Below, in pieces: positions 3,810-9,897 of a stretch of DNA of 9,897 nt. Numbering within the stretch: the first letter of the stretch is position 1; the number at the start of each line of letters is the position of its first letter. A model generated the notes under the pieces. The model was not told where the DNA came from and did not search any database. It saw only the letters and a list, made by a program, of their open reading frames with translations. Source of the stretch: Anaerolineaceae bacterium (GTDB lineage: Bacteria > Planctomycetota > Phycisphaerae > FEN-1346 > JAACEH01); assembly GCA_011682595.1 (NCBI GenBank), contig JAACEH010000028.1, positions 1 through 9,897 of the forward strand, given 5' to 3'. A program made the translations under genes and the position numbers.

Positions 3810-5903
3810 ATGGACGCCGACAAATCAGAAAAGCCTCGATCTGCCCTGAGAGATCTTTGGCAGATCACCTCATTTCTGAAGCCCTTCAAGAAACAATTCC
3901 GGGCGGCGCTGCTGATCGTCGTGGCCATGAATTTCTTTCTGCTGGCCAGGCCGATCATCATCGCCAAGGGCTTTAACGCCCTCCAGCGGATTATCAAGCG
4001 GGACGCCGCCCCCGAGAAAGCCGCCCAAGAGCTGGCCGCCGCGAAGAAAGCTCTCCAGGAGCGGATTGCCGCCCTGGCTGCCGCCGAAAATGAGCTTCAG
4101 GCAGCCGCCGCCCGGGAGGGCAGGGATGCCGCCGAGAAAATCCTGGCCGAGAAAATCAGGGCCGAACGTGAAGCCCTCGCCAACCTGCCTACCCGGAACG
4201 AAAAGATCGTGAGCGCCGTCTTGCCGGTGCTCATCTATTTTGTCTGCGGGGTGATCGGCGCACTGCTGCTGCGTTTTCGAGCCCCGATCGTCATGCGGCT
4301 GTCGGTGGCCCTGTTGCGCGACCTGCGGACTCGGATCTATGCCAAGATCCAGCAACTCAGTTTCAACCACCTCGACCGTCTGACCAACGGCCAGATCATC
4401 GAGCGGGCCACCGGCGACGTCAACCAGATCCGCAACTTCCTGACCATGAACTTCATCGAGGCCTTCGACGCCGTTGTCGTGGCCGTCCTGATGGCCGTGG
4501 CCATGGTTGTGCTCAACGCGAGAATGGCCCTGGTCGCGGTGGCGGTCTTCCCGTTGCTGCTCTACCTGTTCTGGAAGGTGACCGGCAAGTTGCGACTCCT
4601 CCGCAGGGCGGTTCGCGACGAGGTCGACGTCATGACCTCGGGGCTCACCGAGGGCATCGCGGGGGTCCGCGTCATCCGCTCCTTCGGCCGGCAGGAGATG
4701 ATACAGAGCCGGTACCGCGAAACGCTCGGCAAGCTGGTGGGCCTGGCCATGAGGGTTCACGTGCTGCGCTCCTTCGGCATGTTCGGCATCTTCAACCTGA
4801 CCCGGCTGCCGGAGATTCTGATCATCGTCTTCGGCGGCCTGTGCATTATCGGCGCCGAGGCCGGCCTTCCGGGGGGAATCAATCTCAAGATCGGCGACCT
4901 GATCGGCTATCTGTTCTTCGTCCGTTTGCTGCTGTGGAAACTTCACCCGCTGATGGAGGTCGGGGCAGGGGCCCAGGAGGCCCGGGCGGCATTCGAACGC
5001 ATCGTGGCCCTGATGGAGGTCCGTTCCCTGGTGGCCGACGGCGAAACGGCCCAGGACCTGCCGCCGGGCGGCGGGAAAGTCGAGTTTCGCAAGGTCAGTT
5101 TCTCGTACCAGGAAGCGCCGCCGCCGGAGGCCGACGTTGTCCAGCGGATGGCCATCGAGAAGAACCCGGCCACGCCCGCGGCCATCGAGAATGTGAACCT
5201 CACGGTCGAGCCCGGCGAGATCATCGCCCTGGTCGGACCGACCGGGGCCGGCAAGAGCACCATCGTCAGCCTGCTGCCGCGATTCTACGATCCGACCGAA
5301 GGGCAAATCCTCATCGACGGGCGCGACATACGCGAGGTTCGCCTGACTAACCTTCGCCGCAACGTGGCCATGGTTTTTCAGGAGACGTTCCTGTTCCGCG
5401 GCACCATCGCCGAGAACATTGCCTACGGCCAGCCGGAAGCCAGTCGCGGCGAGGTTATTCAGGCGGCCGAGATGGCCCAGGCCCACGGGTTCATTCACGA
5501 ATTTCCTCTCGGCTACGACAGCGAGATCGGCGAGCGCGGCGTGTCGCTCTCCGGCGGCGAGCGGCAGAGGGTGGCCATCGCCCGGGCCATCCTGATGAAG
5601 CCGCGCATCCTGGTGCTCGACGATGCCACGGCCAGCGTCGACCCTGTGACCGAGTTCAGAATTCGCCAGGGTCTGAGGGCCCTGATGCGCGGGCGAACGA
5701 CGCTGATCATCGCTCACCGGCTGGCCACCATTCGCTCGGCCGACCGGGTGGTGGTCCTGCGCGACGGACGGATCGAAGACCTGGGCCGCCACGATGAGCT
5801 GATCGGGCGAAACGAGTTCTACCGCGCCTTGTGCGAGTCGCAGTCCGAGGAGTTGTCCGGAACCGATTCACCGTCGCCGGACGGGGCGGGAGGTGACACA
5901 TGA
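3810..5903 (+). CDS. ABC exporter half-transporter, subunit 1 (degenerate catalytic site, coiled-coil insertion)
   Basis: This 697-residue inner-membrane protein fuses an exporter-type transmembrane domain to a nucleotide-binding domain, as in the MsbA/BmrC/MdlA group. Visible motifs are A-loop Y433, Walker A GPTGAGKST (476-484), Q-loop VFQETFLF, signature LSGGE (580-584), Walker B ILVLDD (D604) and H-loop H636. The residue after the Walker B Asp is Asp (D605), not the catalytic Glu, as in degenerate subunits of heterodimeric exporters. Between TM1 (about 31-52) and TM2 (from about 133) lies a charged Ala/Glu/Lys-rich segment (about 64-130) with leucines at 75, 82, 89 and 96, a heptad coiled coil in a loop expected outside the membrane. 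A 19-residue extra segment separates the A-loop from Walker A compared with subunit 2. The ATG at 3810 was chosen over the upstream TTG because a promoter overlaps the latter; it lacks a Shine-Dalgarno. Substrate unknown. Confidence 0.88.
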   Translation: MDADKSEKPRSALRDLWQITSFLKPFKKQFRAALLIVVAMNFFLLARPIIIAKGFNALQRIIKRDAAPEKAAQELAAAKKALQERIAALAAAENELQAAAAREGRDAAEKILAEKIRAEREALANLPTRNEKIVSAVLPVLIYFVCGVIGALLLRFRAPIVMRLSVALLRDLRTRIYAKIQQLSFNHLDRLTNGQIIERATGDVNQIRNFLTMNFIEAFDAVVVAVLMAVAMVVLNARMALVAVAVFPLLLYLFWKVTGKLRLLRRAVRDEVDVMTSGLTEGIAGVRVIRSFGRQEMIQSRYRETLGKLVGLAMRVHVLRSFGMFGIFNLTRLPEILIIVFGGLCIIGAEAGLPGGINLKIGDLIGYLFFVRLLLWKLHPLMEVGAGAQEARAAFERIVALMEVRSLVADGETAQDLPPGGGKVEFRKVSFSYQEAPPPEADVVQRMAIEKNPATPAAIENVNLTVEPGEIIALVGPTGAGKSTIVSLLPRFYDPTEGQILIDGRDIREVRLTNLRRNVAMVFQETFLFRGTIAENIAYGQPEASRGEVIQAAEMAQAHGFIHEFPLGYDSEIGERGVSLSGGERQRVAIARAILMKPRILVLDDATASVDPVTEFRIRQGLRALMRGRTTLIIAHRLATIRSADRVVVLRDGRIEDLGRHDELIGRNEFYRALCESQSEELSGTDSPSPDGAGGDT
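5889..5896 (+). promoter_or_regulatory. Full-length Shine-Dalgarno for ABC subunit 2 inside the end of subunit 1
   Basis: GGAGGTGA matches the anti-Shine-Dalgarno of 16S rRNA over eight bases and sits inside the last codons of subunit 1. GGAGG ends six bases before the ATG at 5900, which overlaps the upstream stop as ATGA. This fixes the start and indicates coupled, efficient translation of subunit 2. Confidence 0.75.
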
Positions 5904-7717
5904 GCCGGGCCGCGGCAAATGTTCAGGGTGGACCGAAAATCCAGCGCCGCGAGTTCGAGCGTTTCGCACGGCCGCTGCAGTGGTCGATCATCCGCCGCAT
6001 GCTCTCCTTCATGCGTCCCTACCGGGTGACCTTTGTTCTCGGTTTGCTGCTGAGCGTGCTCGCGGCGGGGCTGAACGTCTGCTGGCCGCTGCTGCTGAAA
6101 CAGGCCATCGACGTGGACATCCCCGGCGGCGACATCAACGGTCTGCTGATGACCGCCGCGGGGATGCTGGGACTCCTGGCGGCGAGTTACGTCTGCTCGT
6201 CGCTGGCCAGCTACATCCTGGGGCTGAACCGCGAGCGGGTGCAGCGGGACCTGCGGCAGGCCTGCTTCGACAAGGTCCAGGCCATGGACATGTCGTACTT
6301 CGACCGCACGCCGGTCGGATGGCTGATCGCACGCGGGCACAGCGACGTGCGGATCGTCTGCATGGTCATGACCCGCATGGCCTCGCTGCTGGTCCGCTCG
6401 GCGGCTTTCTTCGCCGGGGCCTCGGCCATGATGATCTGGTTCAACTGGCAACTGGCCCTGGTGGTGCTGGCCGTTGCGCCGCTGATGTACGTGGCCTCGG
6501 ACCGCTATCGCCGCAAGGCCCGGCCGGCCTGGCGGAGAGTGCGGCGCGACATCTCGCGGCTGACGGCCAACGTCGCTGAAATGGTCTCCGGGGTGCGCGT
6601 CGTCCAGGCCTTCACGCGAGAAGACGAGAACCTGGGGCAGTACGACTCGCTGAACCTGGTCAACGCCCGGAGTTTCATGCGGACCGCCCGCTACCAGGGC
6701 TGGTATCTGCTGGTCATCGAGGTGCTCAGCGTCACGGCGGTGACCGCGGTGCTCGGCTGGGGCTGCTGGCAGGTGGCCATGGGAGCCCTGATGTTCGGCA
6801 CCCTGGTGGCCTTCTGGCGGTGGATCGGCATGGTCTTTCAGCCCATCCGCGAACTGGCCCACGGCTACAACCACGTTCTTCAGGCCATGGCCGCCGGGGA
6901 ACGGGTCTTCGGACTGTTGGACCGGCCGCCGCGAATTCAGGACGCCCCGGGGGCCGTTGCCCTGCCGCGAATCCGCGGGCAGGTTTGCTTCGACCAGGTG
7001 AGCTTCGAGTACCTGCCCGGCACGCCGGTCCTGGAGGACATCTCCTTTGAGGTGCCGCCGGCCACGACGGTCGCCCTGGTCGGCCATACCGGCAGCGGCA
7101 AGACGACCATCGTCAGCCTGGTCAACCGCTTCTATGACGTGACCTCCGGTTCGGTCACTATCGACGGCTATGACGTTCGCCAGGTTACCCAGGAAAGCCT
7201 GCACACTCAGACCGGACTGATCCTGCAGGAGAACTTCCTGTTCGACGGGTCGGTGATGGAGAACATCAAGTTCGCCCGTCCCGAGACCGGCGACGACGAG
7301 GTGATCCGGCTGTGCAAGGTGCTGGGTTGCCACCACATCTTCGAGCGGCTGGCCCTGGGCTACCAGACGCAGGTCGGCGAGCGCGGCGAGAACCTTTCGG
7401 CCGGCCAGCGGCAACTGGTCTCGATCGCCCGGGCCATGGTGGCCGACCCGCGGATCCTGATGCTCGACGAGGCCACCAGCAGCGTCGACACCCAGACCGA
7501 GCTGGCCATTCAGTACGCCCTGGAGCGGCTGATCGAACGGCGGACCAGCTTCATCGTCGCCCACCGGCTGTCGACGGTGCGGCGGGCCGACCAGATCCTG
7601 GTGCTCGACCATGGCCGCATTGTTGAGCGGGGAACTCACCAGCAGCTCATCGAACTGGGCGGCGTCTACGCCGCGCTGCACGAGGAGTTCATGAAGATCG
7701 AAGACGAGGACGAGTAG
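5900..7717 (+). CDS. ABC exporter half-transporter, subunit 2 (canonical Walker B Glu)
   Basis: The 605-residue protein has an exporter-type six-helix membrane domain (TM1 near residues 44-64) and a C-terminal nucleotide-binding domain. Motifs are A-loop Y371, Walker A GHTGSGKTT (395-403, K401), Q-loop LILQENFLF, signature LSAGQ (499-503), Walker B ILMLDE (D523, catalytic E524) and H-loop H555. Its Walker B Glu and its variant signature complement subunit 1, which has Asp but a standard LSGGE. Together they would give one canonical and one degenerate ATP site, as in TM287/288- or BmrC/BmrD-type heterodimers. Its TM1-TM2 loop is short, unlike that of subunit 1. The start overlaps the upstream stop by 4 nt and has a perfect Shine-Dalgarno. 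The exported substrate (lipid, drug or peptide) cannot be assigned from the motifs. No obvious terminator follows. Confidence 0.92.
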   Translation: MSRAAANVQGGPKIQRREFERFARPLQWSIIRRMLSFMRPYRVTFVLGLLLSVLAAGLNVCWPLLLKQAIDVDIPGGDINGLLMTAAGMLGLLAASYVCSSLASYILGLNRERVQRDLRQACFDKVQAMDMSYFDRTPVGWLIARGHSDVRIVCMVMTRMASLLVRSAAFFAGASAMMIWFNWQLALVVLAVAPLMYVASDRYRRKARPAWRRVRRDISRLTANVAEMVSGVRVVQAFTREDENLGQYDSLNLVNARSFMRTARYQGWYLLVIEVLSVTAVTAVLGWGCWQVAMGALMFGTLVAFWRWIGMVFQPIRELAHGYNHVLQAMAAGERVFGLLDRPPRIQDAPGAVALPRIRGQVCFDQVSFEYLPGTPVLEDISFEVPPATTVALVGHTGSGKTTIVSLVNRFYDVTSGSVTIDGYDVRQVTQESLHTQTGLILQENFLFDGSVMENIKFARPETGDDEVIRLCKVLGCHHIFERLALGYQTQVGERGENLSAGQRQLVSIARAMVADPRILMLDEATSSVDTQTELAIQYALERLIERRTSFIVAHRLSTVRRADQILVLDHGRIVERGTHQQLIELGGVYAALHEEFMKIEDEDE

Positions 7718-7748
7718 GGTTACATCTGGACGGGCGGCGGCAATCGAC

Positions 7749-7797
7749 TAGAATGATGGACGAGCCAAGTGGCCGAGAGTCCTCTCTCCCGGAGAAG
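7749..7797 (+). promoter_or_regulatory. Weak -10 candidate and ribosome-binding site of pdxA
   Basis: TAGAAT (7749-7754) in the 87-base gap before pdxA resembles the -10 of the ABC promoter, but no convincing -35 lies upstream, so promoter status is doubtful. GGAGAAG (7791-7797) is a good Shine-Dalgarno seven bases before the ATG at 7805 and decides that start over an upstream in-frame GTG at 7769. Confidence 0.35.
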
Positions 7798-7804
7798 CCT
7801 TCTT

Positions 7805-8836
7805 ATGAGCGATCGACCCCGCCTGGGCATCACGGTCGGCGACCCCGCGGGCATCGGGCCGGAAGTCACCGCCAAGGCCCTGAGCAGCCCCGAGATTCGG
7901 TCTCTGGCCGACTTCGTGGTCTTTGGCTACCATCGCCTGTGGGAAAAACCGGACGGCGGCGCCTTCGCCGAGTTCGATCGCCGGTCGGTGACCGCCGACG
8001 AGTTTGCAGCCCTTGGACCCGCTCAGGACCTTGAGGCGGCGCCGGGCGTTACGCTGGTCGAGTTCCCCGAGATCGACTACTCGGCGATTCCTGTCGGGTC
8101 GGTCACTGCGGCCGGCGGCCAGGCCGGCGTCCGCTATATCCTGGCGGCAATCCAGGCCATCAAGAACGGTTGTTTAGACGGCGTGACCACCGGGCCGATC
8201 AGCAAGGAGGCCATCAAGCTGGCCGGTCACCCCTGGCCGGGCCACACGGAACTGTTCGCCGAAAAGTTCGAGAGCCCGGAGGTGGCCATGATGTTCGCCG
8301 GCGGGCCGCTGCGCGTGGTGCTGGCGACTATTCACATGTCGCTGGCCGACGTGCCGGGCAGCCTCACGACGGAGCGAATCCTGACGACCGTGCGGCTGGC
8401 CGACCGGGCGCTCAAGGATCTCTTCGGTATCGCTGCGCCGCGGCTGGGCGTCTGCGGGCTGAACCCTCACGCGGGGGAGGGCGGTCGCTTCGGCCACGAG
8501 GAAGGCGAAACAATCGCTCCAGCCCTGGAGCAGGCTCGCCGGGAGGGTGTCCGCGTGTTCGGTCCGCTGCCGGCCGACACGATTTTCCGGGCCGCCATGA
8601 AGGGGGAGTTTGACATCGTGGTGGCCATGTACCACGACCAGGGGCTGATCCCGATCAAGACCGTGGCCTTCCAGGAGAGCGTGAATATCACCATCGGCAT
8701 CCCGGCCATCCGCACCAGCGTCGATCACGGTACGGCCTTCGACATCGCCGGTCGCGGCATGGCCGACCCGTCGTCGATGAAAAACGCCATCCGCATGGCC
8801 GTCCGGATGTATGACGCCCACAGGCGCAAGTCGTAG
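7805..8836 (+). CDS. pdxA: 4-hydroxythreonine-4-phosphate dehydrogenase
   Basis: PdxA oxidises 4-phosphohydroxy-L-threonine with NAD; the product goes with deoxyxylulose phosphate to PdxJ for pyridoxine phosphate synthesis (the DXP-dependent vitamin B6 route). The 343-residue protein shows GDPAGIGPE near the N-terminus, TGPISKEAI, GHTELFAE, the metal-binding histidines H177 (IHMSLAD), H222 (GLNPHAGEGG) and H277 (MYHDQGL), then GPLPADT and TSVDHGTAFDIAG. The spacings 177-222-277 equal those of the E. coli ligands H166-H211-H266. The ATG at 7805 is preferred because of GGAGAAG seven bases upstream and because MSDRPRLGITVGDP is the usual family start. A PdxA2-type tetronate-phosphate dehydrogenase is the main alternative. 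The neighbouring rsmA and the absence of sugar-acid genes favour true PdxA. Confidence 0.92.
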   Translation: MSDRPRLGITVGDPAGIGPEVTAKALSSPEIRSLADFVVFGYHRLWEKPDGGAFAEFDRRSVTADEFAALGPAQDLEAAPGVTLVEFPEIDYSAIPVGSVTAAGGQAGVRYILAAIQAIKNGCLDGVTTGPISKEAIKLAGHPWPGHTELFAEKFESPEVAMMFAGGPLRVVLATIHMSLADVPGSLTTERILTTVRLADRALKDLFGIAAPRLGVCGLNPHAGEGGRFGHEEGETIAPALEQARREGVRVFGPLPADTIFRAAMKGEFDIVVAMYHDQGLIPIKTVAFQESVNITIGIPAIRTSVDHGTAFDIAGRGMADPSSMKNAIRMAVRMYDAHRRKS

Positions 8837-8857
8837 GGGCACCCCTTGCGGGTGCCC
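8837..8857. repeat. Hairpin between pdxA and rsmA
   Basis: GGGCACCC (8837-8844) pairs perfectly with GGGTGCCC (8850-8857) around CTTGC. It begins on the base after the pdxA stop codon. No T-run follows, so it is unlikely to terminate; it could slow RNA decay or modulate read-through into rsmA. It contains GGGTGCC, like the REP-like heads, but has no separate stem after it, so I do not count it as a member of that family. Confidence 0.5.
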
Positions 8858-8870
8858 GCTTGAGGCTGAC

Positions 8871-9764
8871 ATGCCACAGACACTGACTGAAATCCAACAA
8901 CTTCTTGCCGCCCGAGACCTCCAGCCGAACCACAGGCTGGGCCAGAACTTTCTCATCGACGGCAACCTGATGCGAATGATCGTCGAGGCGGCCGAGCTGG
9001 ACGCCTCGCGCGACGTGGTGCTGGAAGTCGGCGGCGGCACCGGCAGCCTGACGGCGATGCTCGCCCAGCGGGCCGCCCGGGTGGTGACCGTCGAGACAGA
9101 TCGCCGCCTGGCGGCCATTCTGGACGAGGTGCTCACCGGGTGCGGGAACGTCGAAATCGTGGTCGCCGACGCCCTGGCCCGAAAGCACGAGGTCGCCCCG
9201 CAGGTTCTGGCCGTGGTGACCGAAGCGATGGCCGCGGTCGGCGACGCCCGGCTGAAGCTGGTGGCCAACCTGCCCTACGCCATCGCCACGCCGCTGGTGA
9301 TGAACCTGCTGGTGGGCCGGCCGCGCCCGCACCTGCTGGTTTTCACGGTTCAGAAGGAACTTGCCGACCGTCTGGCGACCCGGCCGGCTACTTCCCTCTA
9401 CGGTCAGGTGAGCATCCTGGCCCAGGCCCTCTGCGGGGTCCAGCGGCTGCACGACCTGTCGCCCAATGTCTTCTGGCCCAAACCCCAGGTCCACTCGACG
9501 CTGGTCCGCTTGCGGCCCGAGGCGGCCAGGTACGAGGCGGTGGGCGATCTGCCGCTCTTGCAATCGGTGGTCGCGGGGCTGTTCGGCCACCGTCGCAAGA
9601 CCTGCCAGAAGAGCCTGGAACTGGCGGCGGGGATTGACGCCCTGCGCGGCCATTGGGGTCAGGTGCTGGCCTCGGCCGGCATCGACCCCGGCGTCCGCGG
9701 CGAAACCCTGAGCCTGGAGCAGGTCCTGGCCCTGCACAAAGCCGTCCGGGCGAGCGTTCTTTAA
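8871..9764 (+). CDS. rsmA: 16S rRNA (A1518/A1519-N6,N6)-dimethyltransferase
   Basis: RsmA (KsgA) uses SAM to dimethylate two adjacent adenines near the 3' end of 16S rRNA during late 30S assembly. The 297-residue product (E. coli 273) has the family start LGQNFL (residues 23-28), the SAM-binding motif I VLEVGGGTGSLT (G54-G58), the acidic VETD after strand 2, and the catalytic NLPY (133-136). Further on are the C-terminal VQKELADRL, YGQVSILAQ and FWPKPQVHSTLVRL. The start ATG is supported by GAGG (8862-8865) five bases upstream and by family alignment; the open frame extends upstream into pdxA without a good ribosome-binding site. A short extra stretch before NLPY (about residues 105-128) explains some of the added length. 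It directly follows pdxA, separated only by the hairpin, and is probably co-transcribed. The Erm rRNA methylases share the fold but lack this C-terminal pattern. Confidence 0.95.
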   Translation: MPQTLTEIQQLLAARDLQPNHRLGQNFLIDGNLMRMIVEAAELDASRDVVLEVGGGTGSLTAMLAQRAARVVTVETDRRLAAILDEVLTGCGNVEIVVADALARKHEVAPQVLAVVTEAMAAVGDARLKLVANLPYAIATPLVMNLLVGRPRPHLLVFTVQKELADRLATRPATSLYGQVSILAQALCGVQRLHDLSPNVFWPKPQVHSTLVRLRPEAARYEAVGDLPLLQSVVAGLFGHRRKTCQKSLELAAGIDALRGHWGQVLASAGIDPGVRGETLSLEQVLALHKAVRASVL

Positions 9765-9843
9765 CGGCAGGCCACGTCGAGAGCACATCGCGGCTTCGCG
9801 GCTGGGTGCACGTCACGTTTGTAGGTGGATTTTTCATGCGACG

Positions 9844-9873
9844 GGGTGGCATGGGCTGCTTGGAGAGCCCATG
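9844..9873 (+). repeat. REP-like palindromic element E
   Basis: The head GGGTGGCATGGG (9844-9855) matches that of element B. CATGGGCT (9850-9857) pairs perfectly with AGCCCATG (9866-9873), 8 bp with an 8-base loop. A further short palindrome CGTGG-AA-CCACG follows (9875-9886). It lies 80 bases after rsmA. Nothing coding was recognised in 9765-9897, and the element's right context is cut by the window edge. Confidence 0.5.
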
Positions 9874-9897
9874 TCGTGGAACCACGGAACATGCGTC

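Noticed and set aside
3870..5792. 640-codon open frame on the minus strand opposite ABC subunit 1
   Set aside because: The plus strand encodes all ABC motifs in order. The antisense product is His/Gln/Gly-rich without domains, a typical shadow in GC-rich DNA.
5819..7681. 620-codon open frame on the minus strand opposite ABC subunit 2
   Set aside because: Same reason: compositionally odd antisense of a clearly real gene.
8174..9788. Long minus-strand frames over pdxA and rsmA
   Set aside because: They overlap two well-supported genes and show no recognisable domain or ribosome-binding site.
9789..9834. Terminator after rsmA (CGCG-GCTT-CGCG stem and TTTTT)
   Set aside because: The stem is only 4 bp and the T-run is about 30 bases away, so it does not form an intrinsic terminator.
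1..9897. tRNA, rRNA, CRISPR array, insertion sequence genes
   Set aside because: No cloverleaf, rRNA motif, regularly spaced repeat array or transposase motif was recognised on either strand.

Overview
The window is GC-rich bacterial DNA. It most likely comes from a planctomycete, probably near the Phycisphaerae. Two features point there. One is a secreted PEP-CTERM protein with the terminal pattern PEP, hydrophobic helix, RRKKK. The other is a GntR-type DNA-binding domain joined to a LacI-like sensor domain, a combination common in that group. Lineage is an inference; no rRNA or other phylogenetic marker was available to compare.

Left part (1-1830): a 5'-proximal fragment of a GntR/LacI-type regulator runs leftward off the edge from a good sigma70-like promoter. 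It is followed by a 380-base gene-free stretch holding three adjacent stem-loops (548-617), the leader of the PEP-CTERM gene (840-1571), a strong 15-bp terminator hairpin, and a palindrome-rich intergenic region.

Middle (1831-3525): ribE (riboflavin synthase alpha) and rlmN (23S rRNA/tRNA A-C2 methyltransferase) form a tight pair 12 bases apart. The best ribE promoter would start the transcript at or next to its ATG, so its mRNA may be leaderless.

Right-middle (3526-7717): after an 83-bp inverted-repeat element comes an operon of two ABC exporter half-transporters overlapping by 4 nt. They look like one heterodimeric exporter with one degenerate ATP site (Asp for the catalytic Glu in subunit 1, LSAGQ signature in subunit 2). 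Subunit 1 also carries a long coiled-coil insertion between TM1 and TM2 and a 19-residue insertion in its nucleotide-binding domain. The leader has an extended -10 promoter and an attenuator-like hairpin.

Right (7718-9897): pdxA (vitamin B6 synthesis) and rsmA (16S rRNA dimethylation) are adjacent, the same order as in enterobacteria, separated by a hairpin.

The most interesting non-coding signal is a family of short palindromic elements with the shared head GGGTG(C/G)CA(C/T), each followed by a different but self-complementary stem. Five copies lie in three intergenic gaps (1679-1709, 1746-1776, two inverted copies at 3551-3633, 9844-9873). They look like REP/REPIN elements. I found no tRNA, rRNA, CRISPR array or transposase gene in the window.
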